Notes under the pieces: model-generated
Seen by the model: the letters and a program-made list of their open reading frames with translations, nothing else
Database searches by the model: none
Told to the model about the DNA's origin: nothing
Program-made: the position numbers and the translations under genes
Part shown: piece by piece, positions 32,483 through 42,148 of the stretch
How positions within the stretch are numbered: position 1 is the first letter of the stretch
Layout of the letters: every line of letters begins with the position of its first letter
Assembly (NCBI RefSeq): GCF_011753055.1
Contig: NZ_VWWJ01000015.1
Location: 1 to 64,000 of the forward strand
Length of the DNA stretch: 64,000 nt
Source of the DNA: Burkholderia sp. Ax-1719
GTDB taxonomy: Bacteria > Pseudomonadota > Gammaproteobacteria > Burkholderiales > Burkholderiaceae
Reading direction: 5' to 3'

Positions 32483-33670
32483 GTGGCAAACGACTATTTC
32501 TTCACTTCCGAATCCGTCTCGGAAGGTCACCCGGACAAAGTCGCGGACCAGATCTCGGACGCGATCCTCGACGCCATCCTCACGCAGGACAAGTACTCGC
32601 GCGTCGCAGCGGAAACGCTGTGCAACACGGGTCTGGTCGTGCTGGCCGGTGAAATCACCACGACGGCTAACGTCGACTACATTCAGGTCGCGCGCGACAC
32701 GATCAAGCGCATCGGCTACGACAACACCGACTACGGCATCGACTACCGCGGCTGCGCGGTGCTCGTCGCTTACGACAAGCAATCGCCGGACATCGCGCAA
32801 GGCGTCGACCGCGCGCACGACAACAACCTCGATCAAGGTGCTGGCGACCAGGGCCTGATGTTCGGTTATGCGTGCGACGAAACGCCCGAACTGATGCCGC
32901 TGCCGATCCACCTTTCGCACCGTCTGGTCGAGCGCCAGTCGAACCTGCGCCGTGACGGCCGTCTGCCCTGGCTGCGTCCGGACGCGAAGTCGCAGGTCAC
33001 CGTGCGTTATGTCGACGGCAAGCCGCACGCCATCGACACGGTCGTGCTCTCCACGCAGCACTCACCGGACATCGATCTGGCCACGCTGCGCGAAGCCGTC
33101 ATCGAAGAAGTCATCAAGCCGGTGCTCCCGGCCGACCTCATCAAGGGCGACATCAAGTTCCTCGTCAACCCGACCGGTCGCTTCGTGATCGGCGGCCCGC
33201 AAGGCGATTGCGGTCTGACTGGCCGCAAGATCATCGTCGATACGTACGGCGGCGCAGCCCCGCACGGCGGCGGTGCGTTCTCGGGCAAGGATCCGTCGAA
33301 GGTCGACCGTTCGGCGGCTTACGCTGGCCGTTACGTGGCGAAGAACATCGTCGCCGCCGGTCTGGCATCGCGCTGCCTGATCCAGGTGTCGTACGCCATC
33401 GGCGTGGCCGAGCCGACTTCGGTGATGGTCAACACGTTCGGCACGGGTAAGGTTTCGGACGCGACGATCACGAAGCTCGTGCGCGAACACTTCGACCTGC
33501 GTCCGAAGGGCATCATCCAGATGCTCGACCTGCTGCGCCCGATCTACGAGAAGACCGCTGCTTACGGCCACTTCGGCCGCGAAGAGCCGGAATTCACGTG
33601 GGAAGCCACCGACAAGGCCATCGCACTGGCCGAAGCGGCTGGCACGGAGCCGGTTGGCGCGCTCGCCTGA
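32483..33670 (+). CDS. metK: S-adenosylmethionine synthetase
   Basis: Makes SAM from methionine and ATP in the cytoplasm (395 aa). Motifs: [14 protein letters not shown] (ATP/Met site), [12 protein letters not shown], and [16 protein letters not shown]. The start is the GTG at 32483, eight bases after AAGGAG; translation begins [12 protein letters not shown]. Standard length. A perfect intrinsic terminator follows. It supplies the ligand for the riboswitch proposed upstream of metX in this window. Confidence 0.98.
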   Translation: MANDYFFTSESVSEGHPDKVADQISDAILDAILTQDKYSRVAAETLCNTGLVVLAGEITTTANVDYIQVARDTIKRIGYDNTDYGIDYRGCAVLVAYDKQSPDIAQGVDRAHDNNLDQGAGDQGLMFGYACDETPELMPLPIHLSHRLVERQSNLRRDGRLPWLRPDAKSQVTVRYVDGKPHAIDTVVLSTQHSPDIDLATLREAVIEEVIKPVLPADLIKGDIKFLVNPTGRFVIGGPQGDCGLTGRKIIVDTYGGAAPHGGGAFSGKDPSKVDRSAAYAGRYVAKNIVAAGLASRCLIQVSYAIGVAEPTSVMVNTFGTGKVSDATITKLVREHFDLRPKGIIQMLDLLRPIYEKTAAYGHFGREEPEFTWEATDKAIALAEAAGTEPVGALA

Positions 33671-33688
33671 ATAGCGAAGCACGCAGAG

Positions 33689-33725
33689 AAAAACCCCGCC
33701 GGGCGCAAGCCCTGGCGGGGTTTTT
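33689..33725 (+). terminator. Intrinsic terminator of metK
   Basis: CCCCGCC (33694-33700) pairs with GGCGGGG (33714-33720), flanked by AAAAA and TTTTT, 19 bases after the metK stop. The A- and T-runs make it usable from both sides. Confidence 0.9.
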
Positions 33726-33778
33726 CGTTATGCGGCGCGCGAAAACGCTACTCGCGCGATCAGCTTGGTCAGGCCAAA

Positions 33779-34138
33779 TCAGCGCATCGCGAAGCCGAAC
33801 CAGCCTGCGCTGCTCGACGTGTTGCGGCGCGGACGGCGTGCGTTGCGTGCGGTATGCACCGTGGAGGGCGCGGCGAGCGTGCGCAGCGTCGCGTTCGGGC
33901 GATACAGCAGCGTGCGCAGCGAAAAGTGACGCGTGCCCGCGCGCAGGCGCAGCACCGAGAAGAACGTGTGGAACCACGAGCGCATGCTGTCGACCGGATG
34001 GGCGGTACGCACCTGCTGGGCGATCGCGCGCGTGCGCGCGGCATGATGGCGCAGCGCGCGCACGACATGGCGGCGGGCGGGGCGGGCGGCCTTCAGGGCA
34101 GCATGGGTAATGCGACGGGTGTCGGAAAGGGTAGGCAT
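33779..34138 (-). CDS. Hypothetical small basic protein
   Basis: 119-residue open frame starting MPTLSDTRRITHAALKAARP, very rich in Arg, His and Ala with no membrane segment, signal peptide or recognised motif. No strong ribosome site precedes the ATG. Codon choice is GC-rich like its neighbours, so a chance frame in high-GC DNA cannot be excluded. It is convergent with metK behind the metK terminator. Function unknown. Confidence 0.4.
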   Translation of the reverse strand: MPTLSDTRRITHAALKAARPARRHVVRALRHHAARTRAIAQQVRTAHPVDSMRSWFHTFFSVLRLRAGTRHFSLRTLLYRPNATLRTLAAPSTVHTARNARRPRRNTSSSAGWFGFAMR

Positions 34139-34660
34139 GGTGTGAGCAGTTTCAGGTTCGAGCGCTTTGGCTCGATGCAGCAAGCGTGCCTGTTCTCAGC
34201 GTGAACACGATAAAAGGAAACGCGAAGGGACACGCGAGGCACGCCGGGTGGCATGCGCAAGGACTGGAAGGGCGCGCCGGGATGAACCTCTCAGTGCCGC
34301 AGCCTTGCTGGACAAGGGCTGAGCGGCGTTCAATCCGCGCGATAGATTTTTTTGGGCAAAAAACAGCATGGCGGCAGACTACACGCGAATCATGACGCCT
34401 GAAAGTCGGTTAATACCCGGCCCTGTCCAATTCTGACCATGCGTTCGCGCCCTTTGTCGCCACGGCGGTGCGGGGCTGCTTCATCGAAGTGCGTCGATGT
34501 GAGCATCGATGCGTGCGGCCGCCGCTTCCAGCAGCGTGCGCGCGCTCTTACAATCGAACGCACGGCGCGCCGAAACGCATAGAGCGGCACATAAAGCGCG
34601 GCGCCGCTGCCGCGGTCCGCATGACCGTGGCCCACGCAGGCCTCGAATAACGGAAGTCCC
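34139..34660. other. Intergenic region upstream of the PhyH-family gene
   Basis: 522 bases with no supported gene on either strand. There is an AT-rich patch with a T7 run at about 34348-34355, and an interrupted ATCGA/TCGAT repeat near 34483-34511. No RNA gene, clear operator or mobile-element remnant was recognised. Confidence 0.5.
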
Positions 34661-35425
34661 ATGTCAGTCCAGTCAAAGAAGGAACAGGTGCAGGCGCTGC
34701 GCGAGCGCGGTTTCGTGGTGGTGCCGGGGCTCGTCTCGCCCGAACGGTGCGACGAGATCCGCCGCGCGGCGCAGGAACAGTTGGAGGCGGCTGCGGCGCC
34801 GCTCGAATTCGAAGCCGATCTGCGCTACCCCGGCGCGCCCGATTCGAAGGACGCGCCCGGCGGCCATACGGTGCGGCGTCTGCTCGACGCCTATTCGCGT
34901 CATCCTGCGTATCGCCAATGGGCGACGTCGCCCGAGGTCGCGGGCTGGATGGAGCTGTATTTCGGCGAAGAGCCGGTGCTCTCGCGCGTGCATCACAACT
35001 GCATGATGACCAAGCATCCCACTTACGGCAGCCTCACGGGCTGGCACCGCGACGTGCGTTACTGGTCGTTCGAGCGCGACGATCTGGTGTCGGTGTGGCT
35101 GGCGCTCGGGCCGGAAACCATCGAGAACGGCGGCCTGTGGTTCGTGCCGGGCTCGCATAGCGCGCCGTTCACATCGGGCAGTTTCGACAACGCCAAATTC
35201 TTCCGCTCCGATGTGCCGGAAAACCAGGCATGGATCGACAAGGCCACGTCACCCACGCTGCAAAAGGGCGATGTGGTGTTTTTCCACTGCAATACGCTGC
35301 ATTCGGCAGGACAGAACCAGAGCGACGACGTGAAGTTCTCGCTGGTCTACACCTACCACGGCGCGAGCAACGTGCCGCTGCCGGGCACGCGCTCGGCTTC
35401 GCTGCCGGAAGTGAAGCTGGTCTGA
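34661..35425 (+). CDS. Phytanoyl-CoA dioxygenase (PhyH) family protein
   Basis: Fe(II)/2-oxoglutarate-dependent oxygenase fold (254 aa). The iron-binding HxD is in GWHRDVRYW (about residue 128) and the distal His in FFHCNTLHSAGQN; the 2-oxoglutarate-binding Arg is not certain. The conserved LGPETIENGGLWFVPGSH stretch is typical of PhyH proteins. Ribosome site GGAAG precedes the ATG. The substrate is unknown; no pathway genes flank it. Confidence 0.88.
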   Translation: MSVQSKKEQVQALRERGFVVVPGLVSPERCDEIRRAAQEQLEAAAAPLEFEADLRYPGAPDSKDAPGGHTVRRLLDAYSRHPAYRQWATSPEVAGWMELYFGEEPVLSRVHHNCMMTKHPTYGSLTGWHRDVRYWSFERDDLVSVWLALGPETIENGGLWFVPGSHSAPFTSGSFDNAKFFRSDVPENQAWIDKATSPTLQKGDVVFFHCNTLHSAGQNQSDDVKFSLVYTYHGASNVPLPGTRSASLPEVKLV

Positions 35426-35448
35426 CGCGCAGTGAAAGGGACGTTGGC

Positions 35449-35655
35449 CTAGCGGCGGCGTCCCGATACCACCAGGCCGGTCAGTCCAGCCACGGTCGCG
35501 GCAGCGCCGGCCACGATCAGGATCATGGTGCGATCGGTGGGCGCGCCGGTGACGATGCGCGAAACGTCATTCGAGAACGAGTGAAACGACTGACCGCCGA
35601 AGTAAAGCAGCGCGACGCCGCAGGCGATCAGCGCGAACGAAAGCGCTTTGACCAT
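35449..35655 (-). CDS. DUF3185 family small membrane protein
   Basis: 68 residues with two membrane segments (about 4-20 and 42-62) and the DUF3185 signature YFGGQSFHSFSNDVSRIVTGAPTDRTM between them. The ATG at 35655 gives the family's usual size. Function unknown; often found as a stress-linked small protein. Convergent with the PhyH gene. Confidence 0.85.
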   Translation of the reverse strand: MVKALSFALIACGVALLYFGGQSFHSFSNDVSRIVTGAPTDRTMILIVAGAAATVAGLTGLVVSGRRR

Positions 35656-35904
35656 AAAGACCTCATGCAGAAGACGGACGCCGCAGTGTAGGCGAGCACG
35701 GCGGCATCGTCCATTGTCCTGTCCCACATGATGGGCATCTGCACGCAGCGCGCGGATCGGCTAGCATGGCAGACCGCGCCGCGCGCCACATCGCAGCATT
35801 TGACGGTTTTATGGCGCTATTGCTGCGTTTTTTGCGCGATATGCGCAGAATCTGCGCGCCGCCGCCGGACTTTCTGAAACCAGTTCCCGTTCGAGGATTC
35901 AAAG

Positions 35905-36948
35905 ATGGCCTACGAAGCAGCTGCTGAACGCTATTCGGAAATGCAATACCGCTTTTGCGGCAAGTCGGGACTCAAGCTGCCGGCGCTCTCGCTCGGCCTG
36001 TGGCACAACTTCGGCGACACCACGCCGATTTCGACGCAGCGCGAAATCCTGCGCACGGCTTTCGACCTCGGCATCACGCACTTCGACCTCGCGAACAACT
36101 ACGGCCCGCCGTACGGCAGCGCCGAAACCAATTTCGGCCGCATTTTCAAGGACGATTTCCGCCCGTATCGCGACGAACTGCTGATCTCGTCGAAGGCGGG
36201 CTGGGATATGTGGCCGGGTCCGTACGGCCAGGGCGGCGGCTCGCGCAAATACGTGCTTGCGAGCCTCGACCAGAGCCTGCAGCGCATGGGCCTCGATTAC
36301 GTCGACATCTTCTATTCGCACCGCTTCGATTCCGAAACGCCGCTGGAAGAAACCGCCGGCGCGCTCGCCACGGCCGTGCAGCAGGGCAAGGCGCTGTATG
36401 TGGGCATTTCGTCGTATTCGGCGCAGAAGACGCGCGAAATGGCGAAGCTGCTGGCCGAGTACAAGGTGCCGCTGCTGATCCATCAGCCTTCGTACAACCT
36501 GCTCAACCGCTGGGTCGAGCATGAGCTGCTCGACACGCTGGAAGACATCGGCACGGGCAGCATCGCGTTCACGCCGCTCGCGCAAGGCCTGCTCACCAAC
36601 AAGTATCTGAACGGTGTGCCGGAAGATGCGCGCGTGAACCGTCCGGGCGGCGGCTCGCTCAAGAGCGAACATCTGAGCCCGGAAAACATCGAGCATGTGC
36701 GCAAGCTCAACGAACTCGCGCAGCGACGCGGCCAGAGCCTCGCACAGATGGCGATCGCCTGGACGCTGCGCGGCGGCCGCGTGACCTCAGCGCTGATCGG
36801 CGCGAGCCGCGCGGAGCAGGTGCGCGAGAACGTCGCGGCGCTGAAGAACCTCGAATTCTCGGCGGAAGAACTTGCTGAGATCGATCGTTTCGCCACCGAA
36901 GGCGGCATCAATCTGTGGGAAAAGCCGTCGACCGATCAGGCGATCTGA
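35905..36948 (+). CDS. Aldo/keto reductase, L-glyceraldehyde 3-phosphate reductase type
   Basis: NADPH-dependent TIM-barrel aldo/keto reductase (347 aa) closest in style to E. coli YghZ/Gpr, which reduces methylglyoxal and L-glyceraldehyde 3-phosphate. The catalytic Tyr is in FDLANNYGPPYGSAE, Lys in LISSKAGWDMWPGPYG and His in YSHRFDSETP. The cofactor-binding GASRAEQVREN lies near the C-terminus. A terminator follows at once, so the gene is monocistronic. The preceding 249 bases carry no gene. Confidence 0.9.
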   Translation: MAYEAAAERYSEMQYRFCGKSGLKLPALSLGLWHNFGDTTPISTQREILRTAFDLGITHFDLANNYGPPYGSAETNFGRIFKDDFRPYRDELLISSKAGWDMWPGPYGQGGGSRKYVLASLDQSLQRMGLDYVDIFYSHRFDSETPLEETAGALATAVQQGKALYVGISSYSAQKTREMAKLLAEYKVPLLIHQPSYNLLNRWVEHELLDTLEDIGTGSIAFTPLAQGLLTNKYLNGVPEDARVNRPGGGSLKSEHLSPENIEHVRKLNELAQRRGQSLAQMAIAWTLRGGRVTSALIGASRAEQVRENVAALKNLEFSAEELAEIDRFATEGGINLWEKPSTDQAI

Positions 36949-36979
36949 TTGCCGGTCCCGACGCACGGCGCATGACCTG

Positions 36980-37013
36980 AAAACCGCCTCGCTTCGCGCG
37001 AGGCGGTTTTTTT
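36980..37013 (+). terminator. Intrinsic terminator of the aldo/keto reductase gene
   Basis: AAAACCGCCTCGC pairs with GCGAGGCGGTTTT, followed by more T's (T7 in all), 31 bases after the stop. Confidence 0.9.
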
Positions 37014-37135
37014 CGTCGCGACGATTTGAGCTTCGTCGTGGGCGGCGCAATCCGTAATGCGCGGCAAGATGCGCGCCTTCTCGCTGTCACGCAGCGCTGC
37101 TATTTTCGCGGCAATCTTTACCGCGAGGGTTGCCG

Positions 37136-38134
37136 ATGGAGTCCACGAGCGCCGTTCGTCCCGGGTCCGATGGGGCGATTTCGAGGTCGTCTGCGAAAGG
37201 CGTTGCGCGCCGCGATATCGACGTGCGCGCGAATCTCGCGCTCACCGGTGTGGTGGCGCTGGCGCTTGCCTATGAACTGATCGGTTTGCCGCTGCTGCTG
37301 CGCGCGACCGGCGAGGTGTCGTTCGCGCTGCTCGCGACGCTCCTGCCCATCGTGCTCACCACGCCGATCCACTGGGGCTTGATCCACGAAGGCATCCACG
37401 GCCAGTTGCTGCGCGCGCGGCGCGCCAATGAAACCGTTGCGCGCCTGCTCGCGATTGGCATGGCGATGCCGTTCGACGCGGTTCGTTTCGGACACCTGAT
37501 GCATCACCGTTTCACGCGCGAGGCGTTCGATCGCCCCGATGTCGACGATGCGCGCGGCCCGCGCTGGCTGCGCCGTCTCTCCTGGTACGTGCGTTTGCTG
37601 GGCGGGCTTTATGTGGCGGAAGTGTTCGCGCCGCTGCTCGCCTTTATTCCGGTGCGCATGGCGCGCGCGGTGATCGAGCGCGGCGTCGACGCGCAGGGCG
37701 AGGAAGGGCAGCAGGTGCAGCGGCTTTTCTCCAACCACGTTCAGGACCCGGCCAAACGCAGCCGTGCGCGCCGCGACTGGCTGTGTTCGCTGGCGCTGTA
37801 TGCGGGCGCGTTTGCGCTCTACGGCAAGGCCTGGCCGGTGCTGGTGCTGGCGATGTATTTGCGCGGCTTGTGGCTGTCGGTGGCGGATAACCTGCCGCAT
37901 TACGGCGTCGCGATGGACGAACCGGGGCGCTCGCGCGACTTCCGTGTGCCGCGCGGTGTGGGACTGCTGCTGATGAATCACCATCTGCATCGACAGCATC
38001 ATCTGCATCCGACGCTGCCGTGGGTGGCGCTGCCCGCGCAGCTTGAAGAGACACCCGCACCTAAGCGCGAACCTTACTGGCGAGCGGTGCTGAGACAGTT
38101 TCGGGGATTGCAGCCGGGTGTTGGCGTGCGTTGA
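37136..38134 (+). CDS. Fatty acid desaturase family protein
   Basis: Membrane di-iron desaturase/hydroxylase fold (332 aa). The three His clusters are HEGIH (84-88), HLMHH (120-124) and HHLHRQHH near residue 283-290, set among four or more hydrophobic stretches. ATG at 37136 is used; a TTG lies two codons earlier. The substrate (acyl lipid, carotenoid or other) is not evident; no accessory redox gene is adjacent. Confidence 0.88.
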   Translation: MESTSAVRPGSDGAISRSSAKGVARRDIDVRANLALTGVVALALAYELIGLPLLLRATGEVSFALLATLLPIVLTTPIHWGLIHEGIHGQLLRARRANETVARLLAIGMAMPFDAVRFGHLMHHRFTREAFDRPDVDDARGPRWLRRLSWYVRLLGGLYVAEVFAPLLAFIPVRMARAVIERGVDAQGEEGQQVQRLFSNHVQDPAKRSRARRDWLCSLALYAGAFALYGKAWPVLVLAMYLRGLWLSVADNLPHYGVAMDEPGRSRDFRVPRGVGLLLMNHHLHRQHHLHPTLPWVALPAQLEETPAPKREPYWRAVLRQFRGLQPGVGVR

Positions 38135-38149
38135 GCACAACAAAACTTC

Positions 38150-38173
38150 GCGCGCCCTTGCGGGCGCGCTTTA
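38150..38173 (+). terminator. Intrinsic terminator of the desaturase gene
   Basis: GCGCGCCC (38150-38157) pairs with GGGCGCGC (38162-38169) through a 4-base loop, then TTT. The T-run is short, so it may be moderate in strength. Confidence 0.7.
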
Positions 38174-38207
38174 GCAAAGCTGGCGGAAAGACGAAAACCG
38201 CTGTCCG

Positions 38208-38393
38208 TTACATCAGCGCCGGCAATGTTTCGACGAGCGCAACGGCCGCGAGCGCGCCAATGATGGCCCCCACGATGCGCAGCGAGTTATGCCGGAATTC
38301 GGTCGCGCAGGGCACCGCGCCAAGAAAGAGTGCGCCAGCGAGGGCCATCGGGATGATCATCACGAAGTCGCCGATCGTGAAATAACCTGACAT
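38208..38393 (-). CDS. Small membrane protein of unknown function
   Basis: 61 residues, MSGYFTIGDFVMIIPMALAG..., with two hydrophobic helices (about 9-28 and 40-57) separated by a short polar loop. It has a strong ribosome site (AAGGAGACGAG) directly before the ATG at 38393, which supports a real gene. No recognised family. Convergent with the desaturase gene. Confidence 0.75.
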   Translation of the reverse strand: MSGYFTIGDFVMIIPMALAGALFLGAVPCATEFRHNSLRIVGAIIGALAAVALVETLPALM

Positions 38394-38662
38394 GCTCGTC
38401 TCCTTGTATTTAGGGGCCGACGAGAATCCTTCCTGCCGCTTTGGCGTCACGCGCGGCGCTGCGGCTTCGGCCCTGAATCGAGTATAGGTGAGGCTTTCGA
38501 TCACGTCGGCGCATATGTCGCCGAACGTGTGATCCACGCCTCGCCGTGCGACCCCGCTACACGGGGCTTTGCGGCAAGGCGTCCAGCGCGCTTTGACGCC
38601 CTGTCACCTCATCGCCAGGGTTACGAACACCTTTCGTCAGACGATAACCGGCCGATCGGAAA

Positions 38663-39904
38663 TCATGCCGCGCCGGCCTGTTCGCGCGAGCGCAGCATGC
38701 GCGCGCCCAGCAGACCCAGCACGAGCAGCACCGTCACCAGACCGGCCACGCCGCCCCAGCCCCAGGCGGCCCAGAAGTGGCCGCCAACCGAACCCATGAT
38801 GCTCGAACCCAGGTAATAGCTCAGCAAATAGAGTGCCGCGGCCTGGCCTTTGGCTTCGCGTGCGAGACGCCCAACCCAGCCGCTCGCCACCGAGTGCCCG
38901 GCGAAGAAGCCGATGGTGAGGCACGCGATGCCCGCCGCAATCGCGCCGAGCGGCGCAAACATCGTCAGCACAACGCCCACCAGCATCAGCGCGAGGCTCG
39001 CGAGCAGCACGCGGCCGCGTCCGAAGGTGTCGGCCATGCGGCCCGACCATGGCGACGCGACCACGCCGGTCAGATAAACCAGAAAGATCGCGCCGATGGC
39101 GGCCTGGCTCATGTTGTACGGCGGCGCGATCAGCCGGTAGCCGATGTAGTTGTAGAGCGTGACGAAGCTGCCCATCAGCACGAAGCCCAGCGAGAACAGC
39201 ACCGGCAGGCCCGGCCGCGCGAGATGACGCAGCAGCGCCGCGCGATGATGCGCGAAGCGCAGGCCGCTCTTGGGCACGAAATGGCGCGAAGGCGGCAGCA
39301 GCGAGCGGAACGCGAACATCGACGCGAGTCCCAGCACGCCAATCACCGCAACGGCCACGCGCCAGCCGAACAGGTCGGTGCAGATGCCGGTGATGACGCG
39401 CCCGGCCATGCCGCCGATGGCGGTGCCACCTACATAGAGGCCCATCGAAAGACCGAGTCCGTCGGGATGCATCTCTTCGGCAAGCCAGGCCATTGCCACC
39501 GCGGGCACTCCGCCAAGCGCAATGCCTTCGAGCGTGCGCAGCACCAGCAGCGTGTGCCAGTGGGGCACGAACGCCACCGCGAGCGTCAGTAGCGACGACG
39601 CCGTGAGCGAGGCCGTCATCATCGTGCGTCGGCTCCAGCCTTCGGAGACAAAGCCCGCTACGAAGATCGCGCAGGCCAGCGCCGCCGTGCTGAACGACAG
39701 CGAAAGGCTGCTCTGTGCGGGACTCACGCCGAAGGTCTGCGAGAACGCGGGCAGCAGCGGCTGCACGCAATACAGCAGCGAAAACGTGGCATAGCCCGCG
39801 AACAGCAGCGCGAGGCTGGCGCGCCAGAACGGTCGCGTGCCGCGCTCGATATAGGGAATGGCCGATGGGGCGGCCTTGCTGCCCGCGCCCGGTGATGCAC
39901 TCAC
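38663..39904 (-). CDS. MFS transporter, YnfM-like
   Basis: Twelve-segment major facilitator (413 aa) resembling E. coli YnfM/YdhP-type exporters. The loop-2/3 motif appears as GFVSEGWSRRTMM and again as GRMADTFGRGRVLLA in the second half; LEGIALGGVPAVAMAWLAEE is typical. No LysR gene is adjacent, as often found for this type. Substrate unknown. Confidence 0.88.
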   Translation of the reverse strand: MSASPGAGSKAAPSAIPYIERGTRPFWRASLALLFAGYATFSLLYCVQPLLPAFSQTFGVSPAQSSLSLSFSTAALACAIFVAGFVSEGWSRRTMMTASLTASSLLTLAVAFVPHWHTLLVLRTLEGIALGGVPAVAMAWLAEEMHPDGLGLSMGLYVGGTAIGGMAGRVITGICTDLFGWRVAVAVIGVLGLASMFAFRSLLPPSRHFVPKSGLRFAHHRAALLRHLARPGLPVLFSLGFVLMGSFVTLYNYIGYRLIAPPYNMSQAAIGAIFLVYLTGVVASPWSGRMADTFGRGRVLLASLALMLVGVVLTMFAPLGAIAAGIACLTIGFFAGHSVASGWVGRLAREAKGQAAALYLLSYYLGSSIMGSVGGHFWAAWGWGGVAGLVTVLLVLGLLGARMLRSREQAGAA

Positions 39905-40642
39905 GACAGGTACTCCTTACGGAAATTGCAAAGGCGCAACGATACGCCTGTTGCACGATCCTTGCCGTCCCGACATGCAATTTCAAGGCCTGTTTTTCAC
40001 GGGTGTTGTGTACGCGCGAGGTTGATCAGCGTTTGCTAATGGTTGTGTGCGCAACGGAAAAGATTGCCCTCGGACGCACAAAAGCCCTTGTCTGACGGAT
40101 CCAGTGCCTGACGACGGTCACAGAAATGTCGTCGTAGTGCGTTATGGTCTGCCCTCTCGCGGCGACTCGTCAGCATGCTGAACCTTGCGGCGAACTTCAG
40201 GTCGCCGGTTCACCATCTGGTACAGTCAGCCTTTTGCAAAACCAGCGCCAAACCGGCGCGGCGTGTGGCCATGGCTGCACGCGCGCTGGCTTCGTGCGAG
40301 AGTGGTGGCGGGGATGAGCGCGCTCGAATGCGTCATGCGAGCCCAGCGCAATGCCTGCGCGAACGCATTGCGCACTGTTGCGCACGGATCGTCCCCCCTA
40401 TTTTTTTGCTTTGCGGCTACGGCCAAAAAGGCAACAATGCGTAAACCGGTTTAGCACGTGTGTGCGCTTAAGCGGGTATCGGCGTGATCGGGGCAACCCT
40501 GCAGAAGCCGATGCAATGAGTGCGCGAACGCGCTGCCGGGAGCAGGTGAATGCGTGCGCAACCTCGTGTGCGCACGGGTTTTTGTCAGCACACTGACCGG
40601 TCTATCTAGCGAAGAAGCCGGCATTGGGAACGGGGAAACATC
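39905..40642. other. 738-base region without supported gene
   Basis: The longest gene-poor stretch of the window. Short frames at 40175-40454 lack ribosome sites and homology. It is less GC-rich than the genes and holds a T-run at about 40400-40407 and a 12-bp palindrome TAAACCGGTTTA at 40442-40453. It should contain the MFS promoter (left end, minus) and that of the small gene at 40643. No RNA family was recognised. Confidence 0.5.
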
Positions 40643-40855
40643 ATGCAAATCGGTTCTATTGTCCGCACAGTTCATATCGCCGTGCCTCATGGCGCGCGCG
40701 GCATCGTGATGCGTATTCTCGGCGACATGGCCATGGTTACCTGGTACATCGGCGAGCCTGGCGCGTCGCGACAGCTCAATACCGAGCCCTTTTTTCTGGA
40801 AGATCTGATCGATACGGGCGAGCAGGTGATGCCCGCCGGCGCGAAAGTCCACTAA
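40643..40855 (+). CDS. Small protein of unknown function
   Basis: 70 residues, MQIGSIVRTVHIAVPHGARGIV..., with alternating hydrophobic residues suggesting a small beta-barrel, no signal or membrane helix, and an acidic C-terminal part (FFLEDLIDTGEQV). A ribosome site (ACGGGGAAA) precedes the ATG. Normal codon use and a full small-domain pattern suggest a real gene; the family is not recognised. It lies upstream of the SrkA-like kinase gene (231-base gap). Confidence 0.6.
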   Translation: MQIGSIVRTVHIAVPHGARGIVMRILGDMAMVTWYIGEPGASRQLNTEPFFLEDLIDTGEQVMPAGAKVH

Positions 40856-41085
40856 GCACTCGGGTAGCGTCACTCAGGTAGCCTCACTCAGCTAGCCTCG
40901 CTCAGGCATCATCGTTCCCGGGCGGCAACCCACGCCGCTCCGACCCCGGCGCACACCCCGCGCGCCGCTTCAACCCCGCAGCGCATCGGCGCGGCGTGTG
41001 CGATCCGCACGCCGCCGATGCCGCAGCCAGCAAGGCGCAGCGCGCGCAACTCGCCGCCGCCGTCCGCAAGATGCACAATGCGGGG

Positions 41086-42126
41086 ATGAACGATCTCACC
41101 TCCTCTTCTTCCGGTACGTCTGACGAATCCGGCGACTCGTCCGCACCCTACGCGCGTTTGACGCCCGAGTGCGTGCTCGACGCCGTCGACGGCGTGCTGA
41201 TGCCCACGGGCCGTCGCACCGACGGACGCATGCTCGCGCTCAACAGCTACGAAAACCGCGTCTATCAGGTCGGCGTGGAGGACGAAGCGCCGCTCGTCGC
41301 CAAGTTTTATCGGCCGGGGCGCTGGAGCGACGAAGCCATTCTCGAAGAGCACGCCTTCGTGGCCGATCTCGCCGCGCGCGAGATTCCCGCCGTGCCCGCA
41401 CTGGTGCTGGAAGGCCGTTCGCTGCACGAGCATGAAGGCTATCGTTTCGCGCTGTTCGAACGGCGCGGCGGCCGCGCGCCCGATCTCGACCGCAGCGAAA
41501 CGCTCGAATGGATCGGCCGCTTCATCGGTCGCATTCATGCCGTAGGCGCGGCGCAACCGTATCGCGCGCGTCCCGCGATCGATATTCAAAGCTATGGCTA
41601 TGAGCCGCGTGCATATCTGCTCGAACACGGTTTCGTGCCGGACAACGTGCGCGACGCGTGGCAGACGGCGGTGGGCCTCGCGCTGGAAGGCGTGGAAGCG
41701 GCGTTCGAGCGCGCGGGCGATGTGCGACAACTGCGTCTGCACGGCGATTGCCATCCGAGCAACGTGTTGTGGACCGACGCAGGCCCGCATTTCGTCGACT
41801 TCGACGACAGCCGCATGGGCCCCGCGATTCAGGATCTGTGGCTGCTGCTGCCCGGCGATCGCGCCGATGCCTCGCGCTCGCTCGCCGATCTGCTGGCCGG
41901 TTACGAGGACTTCTGCGAGTTCGATCAGCGCGAGCTGCATCTCGTCGAAGCGCTGCGCACGCTGCGGCTGATCCACTACTCGGCGTGGCTCGCGCGGCGC
42001 TGGCACGATCCGGCGTTCCCCGCCGCCTTCCCGTGGTTCAACACGCAACGCTACTGGGAAGAGCGCATTCTCGAACTGCGCGAGCAGATCGGCGCGATGC
42101 AGGAAGGGCCGCTCTGGCCGGTTTGA
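41086..42126 (+). CDS. srkA: SrkA/RdoA (YihE)-family stress-response kinase
   Basis: Eukaryotic-like Ser/Thr kinase of the SrkA type (346 aa), known in E. coli to protect cells in envelope and oxidative stress. Features: SYENRVYQVG (nucleotide loop), VAKFYRPGRWS with the conserved Lys, LHGDCHPSNVLW (catalytic loop) and VDFDDSRMGPAIQDLW (metal motif). The start may be the ATG at 41086 or at 41071; the Ser-rich N-terminal 20 residues are extra. Convergent with the DUF3857 gene. Confidence 0.9.
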   Translation: MNDLTSSSSGTSDESGDSSAPYARLTPECVLDAVDGVLMPTGRRTDGRMLALNSYENRVYQVGVEDEAPLVAKFYRPGRWSDEAILEEHAFVADLAAREIPAVPALVLEGRSLHEHEGYRFALFERRGGRAPDLDRSETLEWIGRFIGRIHAVGAAQPYRARPAIDIQSYGYEPRAYLLEHGFVPDNVRDAWQTAVGLALEGVEAAFERAGDVRQLRLHGDCHPSNVLWTDAGPHFVDFDDSRMGPAIQDLWLLLPGDRADASRSLADLLAGYEDFCEFDQRELHLVEALRTLRLIHYSAWLARRWHDPAFPAAFPWFNTQRYWEERILELREQIGAMQEGPLWPV

Positions 42127-42148
42127 TTGCGCAGGCGCCGCTGCGCCA

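Noticed and set aside
40175-40454. Two overlapping 89-codon plus-strand frames
   Set aside because: They overlap in different frames, lack ribosome sites and show no domain pattern.
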